Translations under genes and position numbers: made by a program
Source of the DNA: Salinimonas chungwhensis DSM 16280
GTDB taxonomy: Bacteria; Pseudomonadota; Gammaproteobacteria; Enterobacterales; Alteromonadaceae
Length of the DNA: 64,000 nucleotides
Direction of reading: 5' to 3'
Assembly (NCBI RefSeq): GCF_000378185.1
Contig: NZ_KB899386.1
Location: 62,001 to 126,000, forward strand
Shown: piece after piece, positions 45,436 to 55,326 of the stretch
How the letters are laid out: each line of letters opens with the position of its first letter
Numbering within the stretch: position 1 is the first letter of the stretch
Notes under the pieces: generated by a model
Databases searched by the model: none
The model's input: the letters and a program-made list of their open reading frames with translations, nothing else
What the model was told of the DNA's origin: nothing

Positions 45436-45999
45436 GTGGTAGAAAACAAAGTCAGAGCGCGAGCTGAAAACCAGTGTGAGATGTGCGCCAGCCAAACCGA
45501 CCTGATGGTGTACGAGGTACCTTCCTCGCCCACACAGGGAATAGATAGTACGGTTTTGCTGTGTCAGACGTGTGAAAGTCAGATAACCGGTGAATCGTCT
45601 GTTGATACCAATCACTGGCGCTGTCTGAACGAGGCTATCTGGTCGCAGGTACCAGCAATCCAAATCGTTGCGTGGCGCATGCTTAAAAAATTAAGCGCAG
45701 AACCCTGGGCGCAGGACTTGATTGAGATGATGTATCTGGATGACGAAATGCAGCAGTGGGCCCAGGCCACGCAGGCTGAGGATGGTCGGGAGCCGACGCG
45801 GGATAGCAATGGCACCGCGCTGGCTGCCGGCGACACCGTGCACTTAATTAAGGATTTGAATGTTAAGGGTGTCAGTTTTACCGCTAAACGTGGCACAGCC
45901 GTTCGCAATATTAGCCTTAGTGACAACCCGGCTCACATTGAAGGACGTGTGAATGGCACCCGCATTGTTATTATTGCCGCGTATACAAAAAAAGCCTGA
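45436..45999 (+). CDS. PhnA/YjdM-family zinc-ribbon protein
   Basis: 187 residues. The N-terminal zinc ribbon has CEMCAS and CQTC. The C-terminal SH3-like PhnA domain begins DSNGTALAAGDTVHLIKDLNVKG and includes KRGTAVRNISL. Despite the old name, the family is not part of phosphonate breakdown in general and its role is unclear. The start is GTG at 45436. It lies between blc and pyrC without tight coupling. Confidence 0.88.
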   Translation: MVENKVRARAENQCEMCASQTDLMVYEVPSSPTQGIDSTVLLCQTCESQITGESSVDTNHWRCLNEAIWSQVPAIQIVAWRMLKKLSAEPWAQDLIEMMYLDDEMQQWAQATQAEDGREPTRDSNGTALAAGDTVHLIKDLNVKGVSFTAKRGTAVRNISLSDNPAHIEGRVNGTRIVIIAAYTKKA

Positions 46000-46135
46000 A
46001 GCCTCCATCCCAGTGCGCAGCAGGCGCGTTTACCGTCAGCTTTACCCAGAAGCGGGCTGCTGAATATAATGCGGCAGCTACGCTTTTAAGGCATAATAAC
46101 GTCAGGTTTTCAGTGGTTTTAAAATAGGCTTTTCA

Positions 46136-47182
46136 ATGCAAAGACTCACCCTTCGTACACCTGATGACTGGCATCTTCATTTTCGTGATGGCGATATGTT
46201 ATCTGAAACGGTTCCCGCTACAGCCCGCTGTTTTGCCCGCGCCATAGTCATGCCTAATCTGGTTCCGCCGGTGACCAATGCCCAGGAGGCGCTGGCCTAT
46301 AAGTCGCGAATTGAAGCGGCCCGCCCGGCGGGAAGTCAGTTTCAGCCTTTAATGACACTCTACCTGACTAACGAAACAACCGTTGAAGATATTCGCAAGG
46401 CAAAAAGTGCAGGTGTCACAGCTTGCAAATTGTATCCTGCCGGTGCCACTACTAATTCCGATGCCGCGGTGAAAGGGATTACTTCTCTGTATCCTGTTTT
46501 TGCTGAGATGGCTGAGCAGGGTATGCCTTTGCTTATTCATGGCGAAGTGACCGAAAGTCATATAGATATTTTCGATAGAGAAAAGGTTTTTATTGATACC
46601 CACCTGATTCCTATTGTTAATGCCTTTCCGCAACTTAAAGTGGTGTTTGAACATATCACCACCGCTGATGCTGCGCAGTTTGTTACAGACGCAAGCCAGA
46701 ATGTCGCGGCTACCATTACCCCGCAGCATCTGTTGTTAAATCGCAACGATTTGCTAGTGGGCGGGGTCCGGCCCCATAATTACTGCTTGCCAGTTTTAAA
46801 ACGAAATACCCACCAACAGGCACTCAGAGAAGCCGTCGCTACCGGATCAGCAAAGTTCTTTTTAGGCACTGATTCAGCGCCGCACCCTCGCCATAAAAAA
46901 GAAAATGCCTGCGGCTGTGCAGGTTGCTATAGCGCCTGGAGTGCCATTGAGCTTTACGCAGAAGTATTTGAGCAACTAGACGCGCTGGATAAATTTGAAG
47001 GTTTTGCCAGTGAGCATGGCGCTGATTTTTACGAGCTGCCCAGAAACGAAGGAACCATCAACCTGATTCGTGAACAATGGAGAGTGCCGGATACAGTAAC
47101 CCTACCCGATGGTACAGCGATGGTTCCATTTTTTGCTGGCCATACCCTGAACTGGAAACTTGAAAAAAGTCTTGTTGAATGA
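46136..47182 (+). CDS. pyrC: Dihydroorotase PyrC
   Basis: Zinc amidohydrolase that closes carbamoyl-aspartate to dihydroorotate in pyrimidine synthesis. 348 residues, the class II length of E. coli. Metal ligands are in [10 protein letters not shown], the carboxylated lysine in [20 protein letters not shown], and [19 protein letters not shown] holds the catalytic Asp. The next gene overlaps its stop by 4 nt. The 136-bp upstream gap has a weak CAGCAG/CTGCTG hairpin but no clear PurR-type site. Confidence 0.96.
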   Translation: MQRLTLRTPDDWHLHFRDGDMLSETVPATARCFARAIVMPNLVPPVTNAQEALAYKSRIEAARPAGSQFQPLMTLYLTNETTVEDIRKAKSAGVTACKLYPAGATTNSDAAVKGITSLYPVFAEMAEQGMPLLIHGEVTESHIDIFDREKVFIDTHLIPIVNAFPQLKVVFEHITTADAAQFVTDASQNVAATITPQHLLLNRNDLLVGGVRPHNYCLPVLKRNTHQQALREAVATGSAKFFLGTDSAPHPRHKKENACGCAGCYSAWSAIELYAEVFEQLDALDKFEGFASEHGADFYELPRNEGTINLIREQWRVPDTVTLPDGTAMVPFFAGHTLNWKLEKSLVE

Positions 47183-48729
47183 ATATGCGCATAGTGTGCC
47201 TGTTAGTGCTCATGTTATTAATGGGTATCGCGCGGGCGCACGACACCAATCTGGTTACTATCTACACTAATCAGACACCGGTACTAAGTGATATTGACGA
47301 GCACGGTACCGCAACGGGGTTTGCCGTGGAAGTAGCGCAGCAGATTATTCAACGGGCCGGTCTGCAGTCTGATATCAAAGTAGTACCTTTTGCCAGAGTA
47401 CTTAAAAATAGTCGTGAAAAGCATAGGGCAGTAGCGCCGGGGCTTGCAAGAACGCCGGCCAGAGAATCAGAATTTCACTGGATAACGCCAATTCTGGCCA
47501 ATCAGGTCACCCTGTATATTCATAAAGACCATACTCAGGTTATGTCCTCCATAAAAACTGTTGCAGTGCAGCGGGATGATTTTCGCCACAGCATTGCCCA
47601 GGAACTGGGAGTAGAAACCGTCGTAGAGCTGTCATCCTGGGATCACGCGCTGCAGGCAGTAGCTAAACGTCGTGTGGATGGGTTTTTATTTAGTCCGGCA
47701 GGATTCAAAATGCTTTGCTATAGCAATCCGGCCCCTTGCGAGCAACTGGTGCCCTTCAATACACAGCGTTTTTTTTACAATTATCTGGCATTAGGCAAAT
47801 TACCGGGTAATGAAGTGCTCGTCAGTAAACTACGAATTGCAGCAGAGCAGTATAAGCAAAGTCGTGAGTACGCAGCATTGATGAAAAAGACAGTGCAAAG
47901 GTATGTAGACAGAGAGTTTGCTGCCAGCATTCAAAATAAGGTGCTGACCCTGGCGTCGAAAGATGAGCGACACACACAAAATATGCAGTCAGGAGATGAA
48001 CGGTTATGGGTACTGGCTGAACACACACCATATTTTGCAGAGCCAGATAACCAGGGCAATGTTACCGGCTACGCTGCATATTTGATGAATGAGGTTTTAG
48101 CAAAAGCAGGATTACCCACACCGATATTACTTACTTCCTGGCCGCGCATAATGCGCGAGATGGAAGTAAAGCCAAATATAATGACCTTCGCGCTGGGCCG
48201 GACCCCGGAACGGGAAAGCAATTTTCATTGGATCACACCCGTTATACGGGCCCGTCATGCATTATTTGGTCTTGAGGGCGGTTATTATGACTCGCTGGAG
48301 AAGGTGCCTGAAACCAAAATCATCGGTGGGCTTGAAGGGGATTATCGCATGGCGGTGGCTAATAGACACGGCCTGCAGACCAAACAATTCCTAAGCTGGC
48401 CAGAGGCTTTACAAGCCGTGCAGGATCACAAAGTGGACTTTATCTTTGTCTCTTCACTGGCATTGGGTCTACATTGCAAAGCCAACCAGCACCTTTGCGA
48501 TAATCTTAAACCGGTTAGTCCGGCGGAATCGGTTACGCTTTATCTGGCAATGTCAAAACAGCAAACTTCGCCTTACCTGGCCGAAAGACTACGGCATGCC
48601 GCGATGCAGGTAAAGGATTCTTCGGCGCATCATGCACGGGTAAAACAATGGAGCGCCCAAATGAACGAGCAGGGCCTTCTGTCTGTACACGTTGATGGCG
48701 GTGTTATTAACTTATGGGCACAGGATTAA
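47179..48729 (+). CDS. Periplasmic protein with two tandem solute-binding (SBP_bac_3-like) domains
   Basis: 516 residues. A signal peptide ends near GIARA. Two consecutive solute-binding-type domains follow (about 22-250 and 272-505). The repeat is plain from [14 protein letters not shown] at 91-104 and [14 protein letters not shown] at 341-354, exactly 250 residues apart. Each domain also has an early pattern T.Y...G..TG.A. No transport permease or ATPase is adjacent and no membrane segment follows, so it may be an orphan binding protein or sensor. It is coupled to pyrC by an ATGA overlap. Confidence 0.82.
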   Translation: MNMRIVCLLVLMLLMGIARAHDTNLVTIYTNQTPVLSDIDEHGTATGFAVEVAQQIIQRAGLQSDIKVVPFARVLKNSREKHRAVAPGLARTPARESEFHWITPILANQVTLYIHKDHTQVMSSIKTVAVQRDDFRHSIAQELGVETVVELSSWDHALQAVAKRRVDGFLFSPAGFKMLCYSNPAPCEQLVPFNTQRFFYNYLALGKLPGNEVLVSKLRIAAEQYKQSREYAALMKKTVQRYVDREFAASIQNKVLTLASKDERHTQNMQSGDERLWVLAEHTPYFAEPDNQGNVTGYAAYLMNEVLAKAGLPTPILLTSWPRIMREMEVKPNIMTFALGRTPERESNFHWITPVIRARHALFGLEGGYYDSLEKVPETKIIGGLEGDYRMAVANRHGLQTKQFLSWPEALQAVQDHKVDFIFVSSLALGLHCKANQHLCDNLKPVSPAESVTLYLAMSKQQTSPYLAERLRHAAMQVKDSSAHHARVKQWSAQMNEQGLLSVHVDGGVINLWAQD

Positions 48730-48731
48730 AC

Positions 48732-50108
48732 ATGCCGCAATTTTCTGAATTACCTTTAAATCCACAAATCAGTGATGCCTTATCTGGCGCTGGATTTGCA
48801 TCAATGACCCAGGTTCAGGCTGAAACGTTACCCGATTCGCTGGCCGGTAGGGACGTGATGGTTCAGGCCAGCACCGGGTCAGGTAAAACCATCGCCTTTG
48901 CCGTGGCAGGCCTGAACCAGGTTGACCCCGCTGACTACGCCACCCAGATGCTGGTGGTCTGTCCGACTCGCGAGCTGGCCGAACAGGTTAGTCAACAATT
49001 GCGGCTTGTGGGGCGTCAGCTGCCTAATCTGAAGGTGCTGACACTGTGCGGTGGTGTTGCCATGGGACCACAGATTCAGTCACTGAAGCATGGCGCAGCA
49101 ATTGTGGTGGCAACGCCAGGCCGGTTAGTTGAACATGTCAACAAGCGACGCCTGTCACTGGCATCAGTAAAAGTACGGGTACTTGATGAAGCCGATCGCA
49201 TGCTGGATATGGGATTTTCCGAAGATATTGAGATGCTGTTTTCACTGACGCCGCAATCAGCGCAAACGCTGTTTTTCTCAGCCACATATACAGCAGCAAT
49301 AGAGGATCAGGCACAGCGTTATCTGAAAGATCCTGTGACACATCGACAACCAGAACAGAATGAACAGCGCCCTGATATTGCTGAGCTTGTGTATCGGGTT
49401 GATGATAAGCACCGGTTGCAGGCATTAAAAGGATTATTATCAGAAACGCAGCCGCACAAAGCGATGGTTTTTTGTAATACGCGGCAACAGGTAAGTACGG
49501 TTTATGAGTCGCTGGCCCAGGAAGGATTCGCTGCAATGCCTTTGCAGGGTGAGCTTACCCAGCAGCAGCGCAATGATGTGCTAATGCAATTTGCCTGCGA
49601 CAGTTTGCAGGTGCTGGTAGCCACCGATGTAGCAGCCAGGGGGCTGGATATAAAAGGGGTAGACAGCGTAATTGTGTATACTGTTAGTGAAGATCCGGAA
49701 GTGCATATTCACAGAATAGGGCGCACCGGTCGAGCCGGGGAAAAAGGACAGGCATTTACGCTGTGCAGTGAAGCCGAAGAGCTGCATCTGGGGCGTATCG
49801 AAGCATTGCAAAATGAAACCCTGACTCGTAAAGGCTTTCAAAGCCTGCGCTTTCACGCTAATCGAATTCGTACTCCGGATTATTCATGTATCGCCGTTAA
49901 TGCTGGCAAAAAACAAAAGCTGCGCCCGGGCGATTTTCTCGGCTCGTTGACCCAGGATGCGCTAATTGACGCAACTGATATAGGCAAGATTAGCGTGCAG
50001 AGCCAAACCAGTTACATCGGTATTAAACAGCGCAGCGTTAAAAAAGCCATGCGACACTTTCGAGAAGGCAAGATTAAGGGCAAGCGCGTCAGAGCCAGAA
50101 AACTCTAA
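48732..50108 (+). CDS. dbpA: ATP-dependent RNA helicase DbpA
   Basis: DEAD-box helicase acting on 23S rRNA during 50S assembly. About 458 residues. Motifs are ASTGSGKTIAF (I), CPTRELAEQV (Ia), VLDEADRMLDMGF (II), FFSATY (III) and RIGRTGRAGEKG (VI). The C-terminal RNA-binding domain has LRPGDFLGSLTQDA and GKIKGKRVRARKL, which identify DbpA within the family. The ATG at 48732 has AGGA 6 nt upstream. An earlier in-frame ATG at 48714 overlaps the preceding gene. Confidence 0.92.
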   Translation: MPQFSELPLNPQISDALSGAGFASMTQVQAETLPDSLAGRDVMVQASTGSGKTIAFAVAGLNQVDPADYATQMLVVCPTRELAEQVSQQLRLVGRQLPNLKVLTLCGGVAMGPQIQSLKHGAAIVVATPGRLVEHVNKRRLSLASVKVRVLDEADRMLDMGFSEDIEMLFSLTPQSAQTLFFSATYTAAIEDQAQRYLKDPVTHRQPEQNEQRPDIAELVYRVDDKHRLQALKGLLSETQPHKAMVFCNTRQQVSTVYESLAQEGFAAMPLQGELTQQQRNDVLMQFACDSLQVLVATDVAARGLDIKGVDSVIVYTVSEDPEVHIHRIGRTGRAGEKGQAFTLCSEAEELHLGRIEALQNETLTRKGFQSLRFHANRIRTPDYSCIAVNAGKKQKLRPGDFLGSLTQDALIDATDIGKISVQSQTSYIGIKQRSVKKAMRHFREGKIKGKRVRARKL

Positions 50109-50132
50109 AAAATTTACCGCAAAGGAGGTCCG

Positions 50133-50534
50133 ATGGCTGGAGAAACTGATTTATCAGTATTGCTTAAAAATTTGCGTCCTGAAACGGATAACCATCCTTA
50201 CTGGTTTTGTAGTATTTCGCAGGAGCGATTTAGTCAGTTGCCTGGTGCGGCAGTGAAAGGTTTTTTTCGTGAATCTGAGGGGATTACCGTAATCGCAACA
50301 TCGCAGGATGTAAGCACCTATGGCTTAACCGGCGACGGGCCATTTGCCTGTATTACCTGTAACATCCACTCGGGCCTGGATGCGGTGGGGATGACCGCAG
50401 CTATAAGTGAGGCGCTGACCCAGGCGCAGATACCGGCAAATGTGGTGGCTGCCTATTACCATGACCACATCTTTGTGCCCTGGGAAGAGGCCTCGCGGGC
50501 TGAACAAATACTTCAGGCATTAAAAAAACAATAA
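50133..50534 (+). CDS. ACT-domain protein
   Basis: 133 residues with the tandem-ACT-like arrangement of a small conserved family. Landmarks are YWFCSISQERF, EGITVIATSQDVSTYGL, FACITCNIHSGLDAVGMTAAI and AYYHDHIFVPWE near the end. ACT domains bind amino acids and regulate enzymes. No target enzyme is adjacent. A good AAAGGAGG precedes the ATG. It follows dbpA by 24 bp. Confidence 0.85.
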   Translation: MAGETDLSVLLKNLRPETDNHPYWFCSISQERFSQLPGAAVKGFFRESEGITVIATSQDVSTYGLTGDGPFACITCNIHSGLDAVGMTAAISEALTQAQIPANVVAAYYHDHIFVPWEEASRAEQILQALKKQ

Positions 50535-50560
50535 ACAAACGGGGCCCTGGCCCCGTTTGT
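50535..50560. terminator. Bidirectional terminator hairpin between the ACT and M13 genes
   Basis: ACAAACGGGGCC and GGCCCCGTTTGT form a 12-bp stem with a 2-nt apex. It is flanked by A-rich sequence, so a T-run follows on the minus strand. It lies between convergent genes. Confidence 0.85.
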
Positions 50561-50578
50561 TGTCTCAGATGTCTTTGA

Positions 50579-52660
50579 CTACCAGATTTTTACGCGTTCT
50601 TCCGGGGGAAGATACAGGTCGTTTTGTTCGGTGACATCAAACGCCTCATAGAACTCGGACACATTCCTGACCGCACCATTGGTTCTGAACTCAGCCGGTG
50701 AATGAGGGTCGGTCTGAACCTGATTGCGCAGTGCCTCGTCGCGATACTTGGTCGCCCAGACCTGACCATAACCGATGAAAACCCGTTGATCACCGGTAAA
50801 CCCATCAATAACCGGTGCCTCATCACCATCTTGTGACATGTGGTAAGCTTTTAAGGCGATGCTGATACCGCCTAAATCGCCAATATTTTCGCCCAGGGTA
50901 AACTCACCGTTTACAAAAACATCAGGTAATGCTTCAAACTGGTTATACTGTTCAACCAGCATCTGCGTACGACTTTCAAACTCTTTTTTATCTGCCTCTG
51001 TCCACCAGTTACGAAGTACACCGTCACCGTCAAACGTTGAGCCTGAGTCGTCAAAGCCATGGCCGATTTCATGACCGATTACAGCGCCGATTCCACCATA
51101 GTTAACCGCGTCTTCAGCCTTCATATCAAAAAACGGGGGTTGTAAAATTGCCGCAGGGAAGACAATTTCGTTATTCGGCGGGCTGTAATAGGCGTTGACC
51201 GTTTGCGGTGTCATTCCCCACTCATGATCCCATACCGGGCCGCCTTGTTTTTCCAGCATTAGCTGATAATTAACATCCGCGTTGCGCTTAATATTGCCAT
51301 ATAAATCATCAGGCTTTACTTGCAGTGCCGAATAGTCTTTCCACTTATCCGGATAGCCAATCTTCACAGTGAACTTAGAGAGCTTGTCTAACGCTTGTTG
51401 CCGTGTTTCATCCGTCATCCAGTCCAGCTTTTCAATACTTCCGCGATAGGCGGCGATCAGGTTATCCACCATCTCTTTCATGCGCGCTTTAGCTTCCGGT
51501 GGGAAATGCTTTTCCACGTACACTTTGCCGATAATCTCGCCGACAGTGGCATTAAGCAGTGACACTGCGCGTCGCCATTGAGGCTTCTGCTCATCCACGC
51601 CGCGCAGGGCTTTGCTGTAAAAAGCAAAGTTTTCCTCATCCAGTGCTTCGTTCAACCGGGTGGCATTGGCATGTAGCAAATGCCATCTTAAAAAGGTTTT
51701 CCAGGTAGCCAGGTCAGTGCTGGTAATCAATTTGTCCAGCGAGTGCATGTAGTCATTCTGCATGATGACTAAGCCGTCCAAATCCGAAAGCTGCGCTTCA
51801 TCAAGATAGGTCTGCCAGTCAAATTCAGCCATAACCGAATTTAATTTGTCCAGCGCGACCTTGTTGTAATTCGATGCCCAGTCGCGGGTCTCTTCCTTTT
51901 TCATATGCAAGCGCGCAATTTCGGTTTCCAGAGACATAATCGTTGCAGCGCTTTCTTGCGGACTGTCAAAACCGGCCAGCTTGAACATAGATTCAATATG
52001 TGCCACATACTTTTCACGCAGAGTCTGAGATTTCTCATCATCCTTGAAATAGTACTCGCGCTCAGGCATTCCAAGGCCGCCTTGCCAGGCATAAATCATA
52101 TAGGTTTCAGGCGACTTGAAGTCTACATACTGACCCACTCCGAAGGGGGCACCAAAACCATATCGGTTAGCATAAGCAAAATATTTAGCCAGTTGCTTGT
52201 AGGAATCTATGCCTTCAATGCGTTCTATTTCGTCTTCAAGCGGAGAGAGACCTAGCTTGTTGCGGGTTTCCATGTCCATATAGGACTTGTAAAAGTCTCC
52301 CACTTTTTGTTCGTTACTGCCTGTTTCGAAATCGCCCTGGGCTGATGATTTGATGATTTCCATAACATGTTCTTCCGACTCATCTCGCAGCATCTGGAAC
52401 GTGCCATAGGAAGATTTGTCTGCCGGTATCTCGGTCTTTTGCATCCAGCTGCCGTTAACATAAGCATAAAAATCATTGCCCGGGTCAACGGCGGTATTCA
52501 TGTTTTGCTTAATAATACCTGAGGTAAGCTGTTGTTTTTCTTTTTGCGTGCTTTGGGCAGTTTGCTCGCTACTGCTCTGATTCTGCTGCGGGTTATTCCG
52601 GTCGGCGCTGCAGGCTGTCAATGCCATCAATATCGACAGACTGAGGAGTGTTTTCTTCAT
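50579..52660 (-). CDS. M13-family zinc metalloendopeptidase lipoprotein
   Basis: 693-residue neprilysin-like (PepO-like) peptidase. A lipoprotein signal ends in LTAC, so it is membrane-anchored in the periplasm. The peptidase_M13 N-terminal domain begins with DPGNDFYAYVNGSWM. The catalytic domain has NAYYSPPNNEIVFPAAILQPPFF (core shown as NAYYSPPNNEIVFPA) and the zinc site HEIGH at about 530-534. The third ligand Glu is in ENIGDLGG near 591. The ATG at 52660 follows AAGGG by 7 nt. An ATG at 52678 is six codons earlier. It is monocistronic. Confidence 0.94.
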   Translation of the reverse strand: MKKTLLSLSILMALTACSADRNNPQQNQSSSEQTAQSTQKEKQQLTSGIIKQNMNTAVDPGNDFYAYVNGSWMQKTEIPADKSSYGTFQMLRDESEEHVMEIIKSSAQGDFETGSNEQKVGDFYKSYMDMETRNKLGLSPLEDEIERIEGIDSYKQLAKYFAYANRYGFGAPFGVGQYVDFKSPETYMIYAWQGGLGMPEREYYFKDDEKSQTLREKYVAHIESMFKLAGFDSPQESAATIMSLETEIARLHMKKEETRDWASNYNKVALDKLNSVMAEFDWQTYLDEAQLSDLDGLVIMQNDYMHSLDKLITSTDLATWKTFLRWHLLHANATRLNEALDEENFAFYSKALRGVDEQKPQWRRAVSLLNATVGEIIGKVYVEKHFPPEAKARMKEMVDNLIAAYRGSIEKLDWMTDETRQQALDKLSKFTVKIGYPDKWKDYSALQVKPDDLYGNIKRNADVNYQLMLEKQGGPVWDHEWGMTPQTVNAYYSPPNNEIVFPAAILQPPFFDMKAEDAVNYGGIGAVIGHEIGHGFDDSGSTFDGDGVLRNWWTEADKKEFESRTQMLVEQYNQFEALPDVFVNGEFTLGENIGDLGGISIALKAYHMSQDGDEAPVIDGFTGDQRVFIGYGQVWATKYRDEALRNQVQTDPHSPAEFRTNGAVRNVSEFYEAFDVTEQNDLYLPPEERVKIW

Positions 52661-52808
52661 TAATGTTCCCTTTGTCATTTATAATTGTGTTTTTTAAATA
52701 TCATGATTAGCGCGTAAAAACATCATTTATGGCGAAAATTCACATGTTGTAACAACTTATTGTAATGGCGCCTGATATAGTGGTCTGGTCTATATAAAGG
52801 AGCTTGCC

Positions 52809-53426
52809 ATGGATATTGATTTTAACTCGGTATCAACCTGTGAATATGCTGATGCGCTGCCGCGAGAGCAGTTTATGGATTACGCCATCCATTCGTTGTG
52901 GCAACCGGCCCCGTCCATCAGTGGCCCTGCTTTTACCGTCAACTGCGAATTCGGTGACCACCTCATGTTGCATGCTGCTATTTACGAAGCCCGGCCCGGC
53001 GATATTATTGTGGTACAGGCTGATGATACGTATGCGCTGGCCGGCGGAAATGTGTGCGCCATTGCCCAAAAACGTGGCATCAAAGGGTTTGTTCTTGAAG
53101 GCACCATCCGCGACCTGACAGAGGTAACCGCAATGCAGTTTCCGGTCTTTGCCCGTGGTATCATTCCGAAGCCCGGCGGCAAAACGAAAATTTCGCCGCT
53201 AAATCAGCCTGTCAACTGCGGTGGCGTGAAGGTCTGCCCAGAAGATATTGTGGTAGCTGACCAGGAAGGTATTGCTGTAATCCCGCGCAGTCAGGCGAAA
53301 CAGGCGTACGACATTGCATGTGCCCGGGCGCAAAAAGATCAAGGTATGTCATTGGATGAATGGCAGCAACAGCACTTTGAAAAAGTTCAGTCCACCCTCG
53401 CGACGCTGAGGGCCAAAGAGAAGTAG
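52809..53426 (+). CDS. RraA-like / HMG aldolase-family protein
   Basis: 205 residues of the RraA fold. The Gly...Arg-Asp...Glu metal and substrate pattern of the aldolase members is present: GGNVCAIAQKRG then GTIRDLTEV. The family includes the RNase E inhibitor RraA and 4-hydroxy-4-methyl-2-oxoglutarate aldolases. The extended C-terminus and the catalytic-type motif favour an aldolase-like enzyme over an RNase E regulator. AAGGAG precedes the ATG. It lies 10 bp before an ABC exporter. Confidence 0.82.
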   Translation: MDIDFNSVSTCEYADALPREQFMDYAIHSLWQPAPSISGPAFTVNCEFGDHLMLHAAIYEARPGDIIVVQADDTYALAGGNVCAIAQKRGIKGFVLEGTIRDLTEVTAMQFPVFARGIIPKPGGKTKISPLNQPVNCGGVKVCPEDIVVADQEGIAVIPRSQAKQAYDIACARAQKDQGMSLDEWQQQHFEKVQSTLATLRAKEK

Positions 53427-53436
53427 CAGGTTTTCT

Positions 53437-55278
53437 ATGTTTTCATTTTTTGAGCGGCTGACACAGCCGTTCCCCAATGCGTTACCCAACCAGCCTCCCA
53501 AAGGCATCGTTGCATTCTGCCGCCATTACAGCCAGGGAATGTGGAAAATTATCGCTACGGTTTCGGTACTCAGCGCTATCGTAGCCATTTTAGAGGTTAC
53601 ATTGTTTGGCTTTCTGGGTCAGATGGTGGACTGGTTTTCTGAACAGGATCGCGAGACCTTTCTAGACGAACAAAAATGGACACTCGTGGGTATGGGGCTC
53701 ACGGTAGTCGTGCTTATTCCCGGGTTTATTTTATTGCGATCACTATTTAGCCGCCAGGGTTTGATGGGTAATTACCCGATGCGGATAAGGTGGCAGGCGC
53801 ATCGGTATTTATTGGGCCAAAGTCTGAGCTTCTTTCACGATGAGTTTGCAGGTCGGGTGGCTACCAAAGTCATGCAGACCGCGCTTTCTGTTCGCGAAAC
53901 CGTCATGAAAATTTTGGATTTGCTGGTATATATCAGTGTTTACTTTATTTCTATGGTGGTGCTTGTGTTTAGCACCGATTGGCGTCTGGCGATGCCACTG
54001 CTTATCTGGTTTTGCGTTTACATAGGTATCTTGCGGGTTTTGGTCCCCAAAATTAAGCAGATATCCCAAAATCAGGCCGATGCACGTTCAGTGATGACCG
54101 GTCGCATAGTTGACAGTTATACCAACATAACCACGGTGAAATTATTCTCACACAGCCGGCGGGAAGCTGATTATGCCAAAGAAAGTATGGATGGTTTCTT
54201 AAAAACGGTTTATCCACAAATGCGCCTGGTGACAATACTGGAAAGTTGCGTGGAAATGGCCAACGCCATTTTAATATTTTCCATTGGAGCATTGAGCATT
54301 TATCTGTGGCTGGAGCAAATCGTATCGCCGGGTGATATCGCTATTGCCATTAGTTTGTGCCTGCGACTTAACGGCATGTCCCATTGGATCATGTGGGAAG
54401 TCTCGTCACTGTTTGAGAACCTCGGGACAGTACAAGATGGCATTAATACCTTGTCTCAGCCTGTTAGCGTCAGGGATGAGCCCGGAGCCAAACCGCTGGC
54501 AGTCAATGGCGGAGAAATCACGTTCAGTAATGTAAACTTTGGTTATCTGGGCGCTGAAGGCAAACCTATTAATGTGTTCGAAAACCTGAATATCCAAATG
54601 CGGGCGGGTGAAAAAGTCGGTTTGGTAGGACGCTCCGGGGCAGGCAAATCCACCCTGGTGAATTTATTGATGCGCTTTTATGATGTCGGCAGTGGCCGTA
54701 TTTGTATTGACGGTAAACCTATCGATCAAGTTCCTCAGGAAAGCCTGCGCGCGATGATAAGCATGGTCACTCAGGATACATCTTTGATGCACCGCTCGGT
54801 CAGAGATAATATTCTTTATGGCCGAACTGATGCATCCGAGGAAGAAATGATTACTGCGGCCAAACGCGCTGAAGCCCATGATTTTATTCTTACCCTTACC
54901 GATAATGCCGGACGGACCGGTTACGATGCGCATGTTGGAGAGCGTGGGGTGAAGCTATCCGGTGGGCAACGTCAGCGTATTGCTATCGCCCGAGTATTGC
55001 TAAAAGATGCCCCAATACTTATTCTGGATGAAGCGACCTCGGCACTCGATTCAGAGGTAGAAGCTGCTATACAGGACTGCCTGAATTCTGTAATGGAAAA
55101 TAAGACCGTTTTAGCCATTGCCCACAGGCTCTCGACTATTGCCCAAATGGACCGGTTGCTGGTGCTCGATGAGGGGAAAGTGGTGGAGTCAGGAACTCAT
55201 GCAGAGCTTGTGGCTCACAATGGTATCTATGCCAAACTATGGGCGCATCAGACCGGCGGCTTCATCGGCGTTGAGTAG
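53437..55278 (+). CDS. ABC exporter (fused permease and ATPase)
   Basis: 613-residue half-transporter. A six-helix membrane domain occupies about 35-330. The ATPase domain follows, with Walker A GRSGAGKSTLVN, signature LSGGQRQRIAIARV, Walker B LILDEATSALD, and AIAHRLSTI. It should act as a homodimer exporting a lipid, drug or peptide. The substrate is not deducible. It lies 10 bp after the RraA-like gene, so the two are probably co-transcribed. Confidence 0.93.
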   Translation: MFSFFERLTQPFPNALPNQPPKGIVAFCRHYSQGMWKIIATVSVLSAIVAILEVTLFGFLGQMVDWFSEQDRETFLDEQKWTLVGMGLTVVVLIPGFILLRSLFSRQGLMGNYPMRIRWQAHRYLLGQSLSFFHDEFAGRVATKVMQTALSVRETVMKILDLLVYISVYFISMVVLVFSTDWRLAMPLLIWFCVYIGILRVLVPKIKQISQNQADARSVMTGRIVDSYTNITTVKLFSHSRREADYAKESMDGFLKTVYPQMRLVTILESCVEMANAILIFSIGALSIYLWLEQIVSPGDIAIAISLCLRLNGMSHWIMWEVSSLFENLGTVQDGINTLSQPVSVRDEPGAKPLAVNGGEITFSNVNFGYLGAEGKPINVFENLNIQMRAGEKVGLVGRSGAGKSTLVNLLMRFYDVGSGRICIDGKPIDQVPQESLRAMISMVTQDTSLMHRSVRDNILYGRTDASEEEMITAAKRAEAHDFILTLTDNAGRTGYDAHVGERGVKLSGGQRQRIAIARVLLKDAPILILDEATSALDSEVEAAIQDCLNSVMENKTVLAIAHRLSTIAQMDRLLVLDEGKVVESGTHAELVAHNGIYAKLWAHQTGGFIGVE

Positions 55279-55326
55279 AGCTTTGGTGTAAATTAGGGAT
55301 ATTTTGAAGGTTAGGGAGTAAGCGGT

